Source of the DNA: Hygrophila difformis | Lineage: Eukaryota; Streptophyta; Magnoliopsida; Lamiales; Acanthaceae | Length of the DNA stretch: 64,000 nucleotides | NCBI GenBank assembly: GCA_030278955.1 | Contig: JAOANR010000012.1 | Coordinates: 23,491,977 to 23,555,976, forward strand | Direction of reading: 5' to 3' | Part shown: in pieces, positions 1 through 11,782 of the stretch | Layout of the letters: each line of letters opens with the position of its first letter | Position numbering within the stretch: the first letter of the stretch is position 1 | Translations under genes and position numbers: made by a program | The notes under the pieces: model-generated | Told to the model about the DNA's origin: nothing | What the model saw: only the letters and a program-made list of their open reading frames with translations | The model's database searches: none

Positions 1-2620
1 AGTCGAACTTGAACTGCCCGATCGAAAATGTATCACTATTCGGGACAATATTTGTTTTTGGCTTCCATTCCCTTGTTCGGACTGGTCTAGGCTTCCACTC
101 TTCTTTTGCTTTCGGCTGTTCGTCTTCGATTTTTGGCTGCATTACTTTCGGCTGAAATTCAGTTTTGTTTTTCAGCCGATCCTGCCCTTCTTTGGCCTTC
201 CTTTCTTCTTTCCCTTCGGCTGACTTCAACCGAGCCGAAAATACTCTATTGACTATCCTTCCTTCCGAGAACGAGCAATCGTCTCGAAAGTCCTCTTCCA
301 TATGCATCATTTCGTACTCCTCTTGCTCAAAAGCACCAGCTGCTTTAAGCCGTTGCATTCTTCGTTTGAAAGTACGATATGATCCCTTTCCTTTTGGAAC
401 TTTTCTCTCTTCTGCCCTCCAGGCGGAATTGTCAAATCAGCGTTGGCCGAAATGCCTCTTTTCTGGGGAATTTTGGACCCATCGGCCTACCTGAGTATTC
501 GCTGGTGGCCTTCTGAGCTTCTTCATTTCGGGACTGACAGTTTCTTCAGGGACTGTGATCTGAATCACAGTCTTTCCATTCTGCTTGTCGGCTGTCAACT
601 TCATCTCTGAATCCCATCCGTTAGTTATGATTTTCAACGTTGGCTTCTCGCTCTTATTCCCAATCTCGATCTCCTGATGTTTCTCCGATTGCTTGATCCA
701 CTCCTTTACTTCATAATTCCCCAATCGGTCGAAACATCTGCAACTTTCTCCTTCCCCTTCGGAGATCCTAATCGTTTCCATACTCCTGACTTCTGAGCCG
801 ATGGCCGATCTCCAAGCCGATCATGCACAGAACTCTTGCTAGATGATGTTTGATCCCCCAATCGGTCATGTACATACCTATTCTGGTCGGGATGCACCAT
901 CACCATGTTGGCAACAGGGAACGGATTCTTATCGATCGCCATAAGCCTATATGGGAACTTCAGCTTCCCATCATCGACATGCTTCTGAATTAGCTTCCTG
1001 AAATGTCCACAAACCGCCATGGAATGAGTAGTCGATCCATGGAATCTGCACCATCGGGCTTCCAATGGATCCTTGGTGGGCTGTGGATGGTTTCCTTTAA
1101 ACTCCAGCAATCCGTTCTTCTGGCAATAATCGAATATTTCGTCCATTTGTGACAAGTCAAAAGAATAAAATCTCTGAGATTCATCCCCTCCTTCTTTCTC
1201 CTTGCCTCTGGCTGGCCGAAGTGCTGGACAAGTCATAGGTTTCTTAATGATTAATTCTGCCCTCGCAACTCGGCTAATGCGGGAATGTCATCCATGTTGT
1301 ACTCTTCCTGGACTTCACATCTATCCAGAGACTCAGCAAATGAAGCAGCTGACTGGATAGGTTATGATCTTCCACTTTGACTTCGGCTTGATTTGAATGC
1401 CGCTTGTTCTGCCAAATAAGTCTCCATCCTTATAGCTTCGGCCGTTAATTCGGCCACAGTCCTTGGTCTTGTAACCATCAATCTATCCTTGATGGGAAAC
1501 TTCAAATTCTGCTTCAGGATTTGAATATATTCATGCTCAGGCAGCATTGTTTTCATCTGAGCCTTCACTGCATAAAATCTTTCAATGAATTCTGTAACTG
1601 ATTCGGACGCCTTCTGCTTGGTTGACGTCAGATCAACTACCGAAACTTCAGGACTTGTATTATAGAATCGGTCATGGAATAACCGCTCCATCTCGGCTCA
1701 TGTATTGACCGATCCCGCTGGCAAATTGATGTACCACTCAAACGCCGGGCCAGTTAACGATAAGCTGAACAATATCAGCTTGTGAAAATCGTTTTGCGCG
1801 ATTCTGGTGCATTGAGCTGTAAATCGGCCAATGTGCTCAATCGCAGAGCGGCCGACTTCTCCAGAAAAAGTGTTAAAATCTGGAACCTTTACTCCTCTAG
1901 GCAGTGGATACTGCTCCTCAATATAGTCTGGATAAGGTTTCCGATATATCGGCCTATTCTCCTGGCCGATGATATTTCCAAACTGAGTACGAATTATCTC
2001 AGCAATTAACTCTCTGTCAACCAGCTGTGGTGGATTCTGCTGCTGTGGTACGTATTGTTGTTGGACCACTGGAGCAGGCGGTTGAACAACTGGTTGAGGC
2101 GGTTGATTCTGTTGCTGATCCTACCTTTGCTGCGGAGGGACGAAAGGTCGTGGTCCGTGCCCTCCTGGCGGCCGATAGGCCTGCTGTTGAAAATTATGAG
2201 GATTTTGCATTGCAGGTGGTGGATTTTTTGCCATTGGTGGTTGCTGCGTTCCCATCGGATACATATTCCTCGCTATTTCGGCTCTGAACATAGCTGGCAT
2301 TGCTGCCAGGATATTGCCTTCTATCTGGCGAACCGAATTAGTAACCGCCGCTTCAACCATAAATTGGACCTGATCTCGGAACCGCGGGGTTAAATCATCG
2401 TTTGAAAACTCCTGATTGTGGAAGTTTGATGGTCCGGGGAACCCTGGGGGGAATTCTCCGGCTTCTGCTGCGCGCTCTTCTGGATCGGCGGCAAATCAGT
2501 CCTCGCCGTCGTGTTAACCGCTGGAGTTGCTTGTTCAAATGCCATTTCGTGTCCCACTGGGCGTGCCACTGTTTTGGCTGGCCGCTGTCTGGCTGTGCCA
2601 AAGGACCTTTTTCTCCTCAA
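1..2620 (-). pseudogene. gag: Decayed Ty3/gypsy gag (5' part of element cut by window edge)
   Basis: Reading the minus strand from about 2620 down to 1, pieces of one Gag polyprotein appear in three different frames (2620-2390, 2360-2121, 2069-1698, 1691-1362, 1236-706, 781-437, continuing to the edge). A proline/glutamine-rich N-terminus is followed by a capsid-like Retrotrans_gag region (FEWYINLPAGS near 1720, then a stop where Trp is expected, then RLFHDRFY), and a C-terminal region with WCRFHG...H...C near 1050 and repeated VHDRLG/WKRLG units at 890-760. Such RLG repeats and the CxFH motif are common in Tat/Ogre/Retand-type plant gypsy elements. At least two in-frame stops and several frameshifts make it non-coding. 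The pol region would lie left of the window. Lineage assignment is an inference. Confidence 0.75.
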
Positions 2621-2673
2621 GGGAGGCTGCCGGAGAAATGATCAAACCGGTTACGGGTCCGAATTAATGATAA

Positions 2674-3263
2674 TGCGCCCAAACTTGACAAATTACGCCC
2701 AAACTTGACTGAATATTCCTTAGTATTCGAATGGCAACAAAATACAATGGAGAATCTACATTTGTTAAGAAACAACGGCGAATTCACCGGAAAAACAAGA
2801 ACCAAACTACCGGTTGTTGAGAAACAACGGTGGACTTGGAAGTAACCGCTACAAGCTAGGCTAGAATCTAGGAAAAACTGTAAAGGAAAGCAATAAAGGA
2901 AAGCAGTAAAGATACAAAGAAATAAATTTGATAAAGGAATTTGGGGGTTGGATTGATCTCTCCGATTCTGTGTATGGCATCCCCTATTTATAGCCGGAGC
3001 TGAAATAACCGCTCTCCGGCCGATTCCCCTAAGCCGACTCCACTGTTTGCTTCAATCGGCTGATTTGATTCCATTTCGGCCGAAATCTTTTCCTTCCGAA
3101 GCCTCCTTCTGTTCGGGTCTCTTCTTCTACTCTGGATCGTTCTCTTTTAATTCATCGGCCCAATAGATCTCAAACCCAATTCTTTTTAGAAATCCTTCTT
3201 CGGCCCATCTTCTATGGCCCAATTCTTTTTTCTCGCGGCCCACAATTCTTAGTGCGCCCAACA
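2674..3263 (-). repeat. 5' LTR of the truncated gypsy element
   Basis: On the minus strand the sequence starts TGTTGGGCGCAC at 3263 and lies directly upstream of the gag remains. It holds a TATA box and ends near a GGGCGCA at about 2674. The outer edge is supported by the TG start. The inner edge is uncertain because no convincing tRNA primer site follows, and no second LTR lies in the window to align. GCGCCCAA-type words recur near both ends (2674-2705 and 3254-3263). Confidence 0.5.
2985..2993 (-). promoter_or_regulatory. LTR TATA box
   Basis: CTATAAATA on the minus strand in a GC-rich context inside the LTR. It points toward gag, with transcription expected to start about 30 nt further, near 2955. 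Confidence 0.55.
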
Positions 3264-3393
3264 ATAAGAAATATCAAAAAAGCATTTGTAAAAATAACTC
3301 ATAAGAATACACAGTCTTCTTATGAATAACGTTGCACATTAAGCTAGTGGTGCACAATAAGTTAGTGTATTTGTAAAACAGTCGTCAGGAAAT

Positions 3394-3468
3394 GGAGAAT
3401 CATAGCTTTTTTTTTTCTTTTTTTTTTGGGTAAGCCTATCGGCCAGCAAAGGGAGAATCATAGCTTTT
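3394..3468 (-). repeat. Micro-retroposon with 17-bp target duplication
   Basis: The 17-bp word GGAGAATCATAGCTTTT occurs at 3394-3410 and again at 3452-3468. Between the copies are only 41 bases. On the minus strand they read as a short unique segment ending TTACCC followed by a long A-rich tail. This is the signature of target-primed reverse transcription of a severely 5'-truncated SINE or LINE. Confidence 0.65.
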
Positions 3469-3504
3469 GATATATACGTAGAAGTTGGATCTTTTAATTT
3501 TATA

Positions 3505-3735
3505 CTCCTTCCATCATAAAAAAATTTTAGCATTCCATATTTTCACGCAATCCAATACACATTTTTAAAGAGTAATGTCTCAAATTTTATAAAATAAAAA
3601 ATTATAAAAAAATAATATTTTAAAACTATGTGATTGGACGAATCGAACAAGATCTCACTTGACTATATTTTATCATATTTTACTATGTTAAAAAAATTCA
3701 AACAAAGTAATTCAATGAATAGTTGATACTATGTT
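3505..3735. mobile_element. Degenerate Stowaway MITE
   Basis: Starts TA-CTCCTTCCATC at 3503, a worn Stowaway terminus, and carries the internal GATCTCACTTGACTATATTTT block shared with the other Stowaway copies here (12932, 14188, 55944, 61086). The right terminus is missing, apparently lost at the junction with the SINE that follows. Confidence 0.55.
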
Positions 3736-3737
3736 TG

Positions 3738-3872
3738 ACTAATCCCTCGAGGATCTGCAAGGGCGATTAAATGCGCCTCTCCCAAAGTAGTTTTTTTGCA
3801 TACACAAGACTCGAATCCATGACCTTGCTTAAGCGACTAGAGCCCCCATCACTCAAGCCAACTGCTGTTGGT
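3738..3872 (-). mobile_element. tRNA-derived SINE (family B), truncated
   Basis: Matches the SINE at 55223-55396. On the minus strand it begins ACCAACAGCAGTTGGCT and includes a B-box-like GGATTCGAGTC, then reads into a body containing CTTTGGGAGAGG. The 3' body and A-tail are shorter than in the second copy. There is no complete tRNA fold, so this is not a tRNA gene. Confidence 0.55.
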
Positions 3873-4257
3873 GTAGGCCCAATATTATTGAGACTAATAT
3901 ATGTATGTACAGTATTTTTGGATATCGATATATGTAATGGAAAAAAAATCCAAATAGTCCCATAATTATGCTTGATTGTTCAAATCATCCCATAAAAAAT
4001 GTATTAATCCAATACATCTCGTAACTATGTTAATCTTGCCAAAATTCATCCCATCTACCACTAATTAATGACAATTAACACTGATGTAACAGTGGATTAG
4101 TGCGTCTGGCGTTGACGTTACAGCAACATCCACTGCCACGTCAGTGTTAATAGTCATTAAGGGGTTGAGGGATGAATTTGGCAAAATTAGAATAGTTATC
4201 GAATGGATTAGGTTAATAGATTTCTTATGGGATGATGTGGGAATCAATTATAATTTT

Positions 4258-4493
4258 TGTTGGAGTAAACCAAAATAAATGTGGTCTCTAGTCAAATAAG
4301 TCTTTCAACATTCAGTCAAATAAATTGTTCAAAGTGCCATTGTAATTTGCATTTTCTAATTAATGTCTTCATTAGTCCCAAGTCATCCACGTAATTTAAA
4401 TTTGTAAACTTGGAGTGACGAGTTGTATGTGGAAAACATTTCTGAAATAAAACTCCATTGTTTGCATAAGTCATCTTAAAAAAATCTCTTTCA
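4258..4493 (+). repeat. Copia 5' LTR
   Basis: TGTTGG...TTTCA, 236 bp. Differs from the 3' LTR by C/A in ATCCACGTAA and T/A in TTGCATAAGT. Confidence 0.95.
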
Positions 4494-4496
4494 ATC

Positions 4497-4508
4497 TGGT
4501 ATCAGAGC
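4497..4508 (+). promoter_or_regulatory. Copia primer-binding site (tRNA-iMet)
   Basis: TGGTATCAGAGC, complementary to the 3' end of initiator tRNA-Met, lies three bases after the 5' LTR, as usual in plant copia elements. Confidence 0.95.
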
Positions 4509-4520
4509 CAGTTTCAAAAA

Positions 4521-5518
4521 ATGTCAAACCTAGTTTCTCTCGTCCCTCGATTCACTGGTGAGAGATACGATTATTGGAAAACCTTGATGAGATTATGTCT
4601 TGAATCTCAAGACTTATGGGCTGTTGTTGAAGAAGGAATAGGTGCCCCGGAAGATGACGATGCCCTCACTGCTGCTCAACGAAATCTCTTGAATGACAGA
4701 AAACAAAGAGATAAGAAGGCCCTCTTCCAAATATATCAAGCAATCGAGATTCCAGTATATGAGAGAATCTCAAAAGCTTCAAGTGCTCATGAAGCATGGG
4801 AGATGCTCGACACGACATACTTCGGACAAGATCAAGTGAAGAAGGTCCGTCTACAGTCATTGCGAGCAGAATTTGAGAAGCTTGAAATGACAGAAAATGA
4901 AAAGATAGCAGAGTATTTCATTCATCTCTCCTCAATTTTAAATCAGATGGCATCAAATGGAGAAGTTGTCGACACTCAGAGAGTGGTTGAGAAAGTCTTG
5001 CAAAGTTTGCCAGTTAAATTCGATCATATCGTGGTCGCTATTGAAGAATCCAATGATCTTTCTTCAATGTCCCTTGAAGGTCTCCAAGGAAGGTTGGAGG
5101 CCCATGAAGCCAGAATTCATCAAGAAGCACTAAATCAACTTATCCTCAGGATCAAGCATTGAATTTCCAAGTAACAAACTCGAAAGGCCATGGCGGCTCA
5201 TCCCAAGGGTATCGCAAAGGTCGTGGTGGAAAACATCAACACCAAGATCGAAAAAATGTGGAATCCAAAAAGGAAGAGAAGTTCCCTGCACAAAGCTTTC
5301 AAAGGGGCAGAGAACGGAGCAATTATAAAGGAAAAAAACCTTATATTGAGTGCAATTATTGTCATAAACCAGGGCACAAAGAGAATGACTGCTGGGAAAA
5401 ATTTCCAGAAAAGAAGCCCATGGCAGAAAAGAAACGTGTGGCTAGTTATGTGCATGATGAAAGTGGTAATTCTGAAACTCTTCTAATTGCTTCCAATGAA
5501 TACACTGAAAACGTATAG
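4521..5518 (+). pseudogene. gag: Copia Gag
   Basis: The first ORF (4521-5162, 213 aa) starts 12 nt after the primer site and carries the copia Gag signature (FTGERYDYWKTLMRLCLESQ near the N-terminus, then an UBN2-like helical region). A frameshift near 5140-5160 moves the frame to 5159-5518, which encodes the basic nucleocapsid with zinc knuckle CNYCHKPGHKENDC (CX2CX4HX4C). The frame stops at a TAG at 5516-5518, where related elements have Trp just before the protease. Gag packages the element RNA; here it is disrupted. Confidence 0.88.
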
Positions 5519-5521
5519 TAT

Positions 5522-8500
5522 TTGGATAGTGGAGCAAGCAGACATATGACGGGCAATAAAAATTTGTTCTCTAGTCTTGCCAAAACTAACAGTGGGCAGG
5601 TTACCATTGGAGATGCAAAGTCATACAAAATTGAAGGGATTGGTGATGTTTCATTCAAATCCAAAACCGGGAAAATTGAGAAGGTGTCGGAGGTACTTTA
5701 TGTACCAGGTTTGCAACGTAATCTTCTGAGTGTTGGTCATCTACTAAGGAAAGGTTTCGATTTTAGATTTGTTGGAGACATATGTACAATGAAGAAGGAA
5801 AATCACAATGTGGCGAAGCTTGTTTTGGGGTCCAACAATCTGTTCCCCATCAAGCTTGATGTGATCATTGATTCATGCCTTGTTGCATCACAGGATAATG
5901 TCTCAAAATTATGGCATGACAGGTTTGGGCATCTAAATTTTCGGAGCCTGAAGGAGTTATATTCAAAAGGCATCGTCCATGGATTGCCAAAAATTGAGGT
6001 GATTAATGAAGTCTGTGAAAATGTCAATTGGGAAAGCAACATCGTGAATCATTCCCATCAAATTCCAAGTGGCTTTCACAGGCACCTTTGGAGCTTATTC
6101 ACACTGATCTTTGCGGGCCATTTAGTGTACCATCACTTGGAGGCAGCAGGTATTTCCTATTATTTTTTGATGATTACACAAGAAAGATTTGGGTGTTTTG
6201 TGTTAAGGAAAAATCCGAGACTCTCTCTTGCTTCAAATTGTTCAAAATGCAAGTTGAGAAATATTCTATCAAATAAAGAATCTGAGGAGCGACCGAGGTG
6301 GAGAATATATGTCTTCCCAGTTTGAAATATTCTGTCAAGAATATGGTATTCGCCATGAGTTAACAGCGAGGTAATCACCTAAACAAAATGGAGTCGCGGA
6401 ACGAAAGAATCGGACGATAATGAACATGGTGAGATGTATGCTGAGAAAGAAAAATTTGCCAGCATGTTTTTGGGCCGAAACAGTGTCTTGTGCTGTCTAC
6501 TTGATGAACAGAATGCCCATAAAAAAATTGAAGGATTCAACTCCGAATGAGGTTTGGTATGGTAAAAAGCCAAATGTTTTTCATTTAAAAACTTTTGGTT
6601 GTATTGCTTATTCTCACATCCCTGATGCTTTAAGATCCAAACTTGATGATAAATTAGAGAAGTGCATTTTCATTGGCTACAGTCAAACAACAAAAGCTTA
6701 TAAGCTTTTTAACCCAAGAACAAAAAAGGTTGTCATTAGCAGGGACGTTCACTTTGATGAAGGTGGCTGCTATGATTTCTCAGATTCTCCAGAATTGCCT
6801 CAATGGAAAGTTCAGAATTTTGAGAAGGATGAAGGCCATGGTGCTGGTGTCGGGCAAAATCAACCCGAAAATGATATTGTCGAGCAGCAAGAAGATTCAC
6901 CTCCAAGAAGAATGAGATCATTGAATGAAATATATGAAGCAACTGAGGAATTGGCCACAACAGATCATGTATATTTTGCATTCTTTGTAGGTGAAGATCC
7001 AATTACATATGATGAAGCTTCAAAAGACGAAAATTGGTTGAATGCTATGGAAGAGGAGATCAAGTCGATCGAAAAGAATGATACATGGGAGCTGTCAACA
7101 TTGCCACCACATAAATCTGCCATTGGAGTTAAATGGGTCTTCAAAACCAAAACCAATCTTGACGGCTCCATCAACAAGCACAAAGCGAGATTGGTTGCAA
7201 AAGGTTATAAGCAAAAGGAAGGTGAAGATTTTAATGAGGTATTTGCCCCGGTTTCCAGACTTGATACCGTTCGATTGGTGATTTCCCTTGCAGCTCAAAA
7301 TGGTTGGAAGATACTTCAAATGGACGTAAAGTCGGCTTTCTTGAATGGCTTCCTTCAAGATGAGATTTATCTTGAGCAACCTCCTGGCTTCGTAAAGAAG
7401 GGTGAAGAAGATAAGGTGTATAAACTGCAGAAGGCATTGTATGGGCTAAAGCAATCTCCCCGTGCTTGGTACACTCGAATTAATGATTTTTTCTTGAAGA
7501 ATGGCTTTGAAAGATGTCCTTATGAGTACACCTTGTATATCAAAAGGAGTTCAACAGGAGGCTTCATGATTGTGAGTTTATATGTTGACGATCTTATCTT
7601 TACTGGAGATGATTTGGAGATGCTGTCACAATTTAAAAAATCAATGAAGAATGAATTTGAGATGACTGATTTGGGTGAATTACACCACTTTCTGGGCATA
7701 AAGGTGCAACAAGTGAAAGAAGGCATATTTATCTCTCAAGAAAAATATGCAACTCAATTGCTGGAAAAGTTCAACATGAAAAATTCAAATCATGTTTCAA
7801 CACCTTCCATCACTGGATTGAAACTAAGCAAAAAGGGCGAAGGAAAACTTGTGGATCCAACTTTGTTTCGAAGCCTAGTTGGTAATCTAATGTATCTCAC
7901 TACTACAAGACCCGATATTATGTATGGGGTAAGCTTGATTAGCAGGTTCATGGAGAAGCCGCACTCAAACCATTGGGAAGCTGGAAAAAGAATCTTGCGC
8001 TATATAAAAGGAACAATTGATTATGGCATCTTCTATGAAGCTGGTGTGCCCGTGAAGCTTGTCGGGTATACTGATAGTGATTTCGGTGGAAGCATTGATG
8101 ATTCACGAAGCACTTCAGGTTATGCCTTCAACCTTGGAAGTGGAATCATATCATGGTGTTCGAAAAACAACCGGTTGTGGCACTCTCTACCACCGAAGCC
8201 GAGTACATCGCGGCATCTTTAGCCGGCTGTCAAACTTTGTGGCTAAGAGGAATCCTGGACAACTTAAATTTCAGGTAGTCCAAAGCAACAACCTTGTATT
8301 GTGACAATAGCTCTACCATCTCTGTCTTAAAGGATCCTGTGTTGCATGGAAAAACAAAGCATATTCGTTTGCGATTCCATTTCCTAAGGGACCTTGTTCA
8401 AGAAGAAGAACTTGCTCTTGAGTATTGTCAAAGTGAAGAACAAATTGCGGATATCTTCACCAAACCTCTTGGAAGACTTATGTTCTCTAAAAATGTTGCT

Positions 8501-8551
8501 GCTTTGGGAGTTCGAACGAGTTTTGGTTTAGGGGAGGCAATGTTGGAGTAA
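5522..8551 (+). pseudogene. pol: Copia Pol (protease, integrase, RT, RNase H)
   Basis: Pieces in several frames follow copia order. Protease: LDSGASRHMTG with the DSGA catalytic motif at about 5522-5560. Integrase: KLWHDRFGHLN zinc region near 5910; catalytic HTDLCGPF and FDDYTRKIWVF only in a second frame (6028-6276); [11 protein letters not shown] near 6390. Reverse transcriptase: 6420-8222, with [33 protein letters not shown] and the active-site YVDD near 7580. RNase [10 protein letters not shown], then a frameshift at about 8165-8220, ending in 8294-8551 with KHIRLRFHFLRD and ADIFTKPLG. At least three frameshifts and stops inactivate it. The RT motifs look Ivana/Oryco-like, but lineage is uncertain. 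Confidence 0.9.
8527..8540 (+). promoter_or_regulatory. Copia polypurine tract
   Basis: GGTTTAGGGGAGGCAA immediately precedes the 3' LTR. It is the expected primer site for plus-strand DNA synthesis. Confidence 0.8.
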
Positions 8552-8776
8552 ACCAAAATAAATGTGGTCTCTAGTCAAATAAGTCTTTCAACATTCAGTC
8601 AAATAAATTGTTCAAAGTGCCATTGTAATTTGCATTTTCTAATTAATGTCTTCATTAGTCCCAAGTCATCCAAGTAATTTAAATTTGTAAACTTGGAGTG
8701 ACGAGTTGTATGTGGAAAACATTTCTGAAATAAAACTCCATTGTTTGCAAAAGTCATCTTAAAAAAATCTCTTTCA
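8541..8776 (+). repeat. Copia 3' LTR
   Basis: 236 bp, TGTTGG...TTTCA, two substitutions from the 5' LTR, followed by target duplication ATTTT. Confidence 0.95.
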
Positions 8777-8804
8777 ATTTTGGGATTATTTGGATTTTTC
8801 CCCC

Positions 8805-9568
8805 ACTTATGTAAAAGTACTTAGAGCATTACTTAATTTAAAATATTATTATAATTTAAATATTTGGAGTAAAAGAAGAGTAAATATATTACTATAAGTT
8901 AAGGATTATATATACACTTTATATAGGATCGGAGTAAAAGAAGAGAGAATATGTGTATTAATAATATATTCCAGACTTTCGGTCATTTAAGCTAATTAAG
9001 GATAATTTATCTTGAAGACCATGTAAGGCTGCACGGTGCTGTTCTGTAAAAAAATTGTATGAACAGGATAATTCATGTTGATCCCAATCTCATTGCAAGC
9101 TAAAAAGTTGGGGATAAAAATGTTTTCGGGCATTGTCCTGTGATACAAAATTGCATTTTTAATTTTAAAAAATGGTTTTTATTTAATATTTTCTACTCAT
9201 AATTAAATGAAGGTGTGTGTTATACTGTTATAGATAAATAAATAAATAATTCATTATACATTACGATTTTGACAAAGAAATCGAACAGAAAAGAGAATGA
9301 AAAAAAACACATTAAGATATTACTGACCTGCAAGGAGTCTAAAAAGATTACGAACATCCGATCAAACCCCACAGGAAAATACGATGGCTAAAACATATAA
9401 CTGGAATCAAATGGGGGGGGGGGGGGGGGGGGGGGGAATGTATGTGTAAAAAGTTGAAAAGAAGGATGAAGAAACTAAAAAATGAAGAGGCCTTCGATGG
9501 CCATGAGTCATATATAGTGGAGCCTATTATAAATGTATTATGATGTGTGCCTACACTTTTCAACCACT
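8805..9568. other. AT-rich intergenic DNA with G24 run
   Basis: No gene or element end recognised. It contains an uninterrupted run of 24 G at 9413-9436. Confidence 0.6.
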
Positions 9569-10453
9569 AAATAGTACAGGAAAAAAGAAAACTTAATTAG
9601 TTCGAGAAGTTTTTCAATTTCTAAAACCATTCCACAAATATAGAATTAGACGAATCCGTCCCATAACTACCATAATCATCGCCGAACTCGTCCATGAACC
9701 CGGTGTTTTCGCTAATCATCGCCGAACCTGTCCCATAACTACCCTAATGGAGGGATGAATTCAGCAATGATTATGGTAGTTATGGGACGAGTTCGACAAT
9801 GATTAGCGAAAAACCGAGTTTATAGACGGGTTCAGCGAAGAGTATGGTAGTTATGGGACGGATTCACCTAATTCGATATTTATGGGTGTAATACCCGAGA
9901 TTTTTCCAACATAAAATAAAACAATAATTAAATAAATAAAAAATAAATAAAATGAATACTATAAATAAATAAACCAATCCAGCAAATAAAAGAAATAAAT
10001 AAAGATAGGAAAATGAGAAATGAGATTTTTACTTAAAAAGGAATTAAAGAAATTTAATTCAATAAAAGGATGGATAAATGGTACACCAAAACCCGACACT
10101 AATGAACTCGAGTATTCGAGTCCAAAACATCCAATTAGACTGAGAATAAAATTAGAGAGAAAGTAAGAACCCGAATATACCCCGGGAATCGGAATTCGGG
10201 AGCATAGAGGGATAGAAACCTGAAAGAGGCGGAAAAGCACGACGGATCGCACGACCCGCCCGGACCGAAGTCCAGGCGAAGTCGGCGCGGTGGCCGCGCG
10301 GTGGAAGGGCTTCAGCGCGCCACGACCGCGCCACTTCACAGATTCGTTTGTTGCGTGAATCTCTCGCCCGAACGCGGATTTTTCGACTTTCGGTTGAACA
10401 TCTCTCGACTCCAGACTTCTAGGTCGGTTGTGGACGCCCTAGGAATAAGAATT

Positions 10454-10462
10454 CTATAAATA
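10454..10462 (+). promoter_or_regulatory. TATA box of the solo LTR
   Basis: CTATAAATA about 570 bp from the LTR start, followed by a C-rich and A-rich leader. Transcription would start near 10490. Confidence 0.5.
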
Positions 10463-11585
10463 AGCCCCTTGGGAGCCCAAACAAGTTTACAAAACCCTAC
10501 AACATTCTATACGTTCGAAACCCTAAATCCGGAGTCGTCGGAGGCACGAAACCAAGACGAACGCTGTTGGACGAGTTTCTCTACAGATCTCCATAGTCGT
10601 GGTAAGTCTCGGTCCAATCTTTATTCAATAAACGATTCGAAAACGAATCCTAATTATCTCCTTTTTCTTTCTACACCCTCGTATCGAATCTAGATCGTAG
10701 AACCCGACGAACGGAGAGGAGAAACGGTGATCTGGAAGCCACGCCTCCGAATTGGACATTCCCGACGTTCATAGTCACTGTAAGTTAACCTTACATGGTT
10801 TTGGGAGATTTTAAAACATTCGAAACCTAAAAGATTTGACAAGAATCATAAATCTGTCCACTTTTGTTTTCCCATCGACGGAACAGAAGTGTTGAATTTT
10901 TCCGACCTTTAAAACGAACTCAAACGGAAAATCTTAAAACACGAAAAACGTTCCTAAGACTTAGACCTAGCTACTGTAAAAATTTGAGAATTTTTGGAGT
11001 TGATTTGATATGTGAAAACCCATTGAAACCGAACTGTTTAAACCTAGTTCTTGAAATCTTGGACAGAACTTAGGAATGATCTTGATCACGTTTTTGACAT
11101 AGGATCTAGGCTGTTTTAGATCTTTGGCCGAACATGAAAGTTGTAGATAAATGTCTTAAGATGATCTCTGTCAAATTTCATTAAATTTGGAGTTGAATTG
11201 CTATGGTAGAATTCGAAATCTTTAAACTGTGGTGCATTGAACTCGGACAGATTTGTTCTTATGCGAAAATTGGCAATTTTGACCTACTTAGGTATCTCGG
11301 ATTGAACAAGTTAAAACACAAAAGTTGTAGATCTTGATGTTTCCGAGTCAGATATGAAATTTTGGAATTTTTGGAATTAAATCTGATTTTAGACGAATTT
11401 TAGAGTAAACTGTGATTTACCGAAACGAAATTTTAAAATCTTGTTGAAACATGGAATTAACCTTTAGGGTTGAGATGAGTTGAGATATAACCGAGTCAAA
11501 TCTTGATATCTTGTGAAAACGGTGAAATTAGCCTTTAAGGTTTAAAGGATTGGGAATTCCTTTGAAATAAAATACACATGAAAAA

Positions 11586-11782
11586 TCTTGCTTGCCGAAA
11601 GGCAATTGAAATATCCTGCTTGCCGAAAGGCAATTGAAAAATCTTGCTTGCCGAAAGGCAATTGAAATATCCTGCTTGCCGAAAGGCAATTGAAATATCT
11701 GGCTTGCCGAAAGGCAATTGAAATATACTGCTTGCCGGAAGGCAATTGAAATATAAAGCTTGCCGAGTGGCAATTGAAACAT
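11586..11782 (+). repeat. 28-bp tandem repeat, seven units, each a small hairpin
   Basis: CTTGCCGAAAGGCAATTG recurs at 11591, 11619, 11647, 11675, 11703, 11731 and 11759, exactly every 28 bp, separated by AAATATCCTG-like spacers. Each unit can fold as TTGCC-GAAA-GGCAA. The last two have GGAA and GAGT in place of GAAA. Confidence 0.95.

Larger units (their letters stand above)
4258..8776 (+). mobile_element. Complete Ty1/copia LTR retrotransposon
   Basis: Two 236-bp LTRs flank an internal region with tRNA-Met primer site, gag, protease, integrase, reverse transcriptase, RNase H and polypurine tract, in the copia domain order. A 5-bp target duplication ATTTT lies at 4253-4257 and 8777-8781. 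The whole element is 4.5 kb. Coding is broken by stops and frameshifts, so it is not autonomous. The LTRs differ at only two positions by eye, so insertion was recent. Confidence 0.95.
3939..8804. mobile_element. Fold-back Mutator-like MITE, split by copia element
   Basis: The left arm (GGAAAAAAAATCCAAATAGT at 3939, then ...CATCCCATAA) is the inverted complement of the right arm, which is itself divided: TTATGGGATGAT before 4258 and GGGATTATTTGGATTTTTCC after 8781. Removing the copia element and one target duplication leaves about 340 bp of nearly complete palindrome. Flanks TATATGTAA and CTTATGTAA are an imperfect 9-bp duplication, typical of Mutator-type transposition. It is related to, but diverged from, the four fold-back copies at 9578, 14361, 62064 and 63005. 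Confidence 0.7.

Noticed and set aside
165..494. Plus-strand ORF at the left edge
   Set aside because: Shadow of the minus-strand gag remains, with no recognisable protein.
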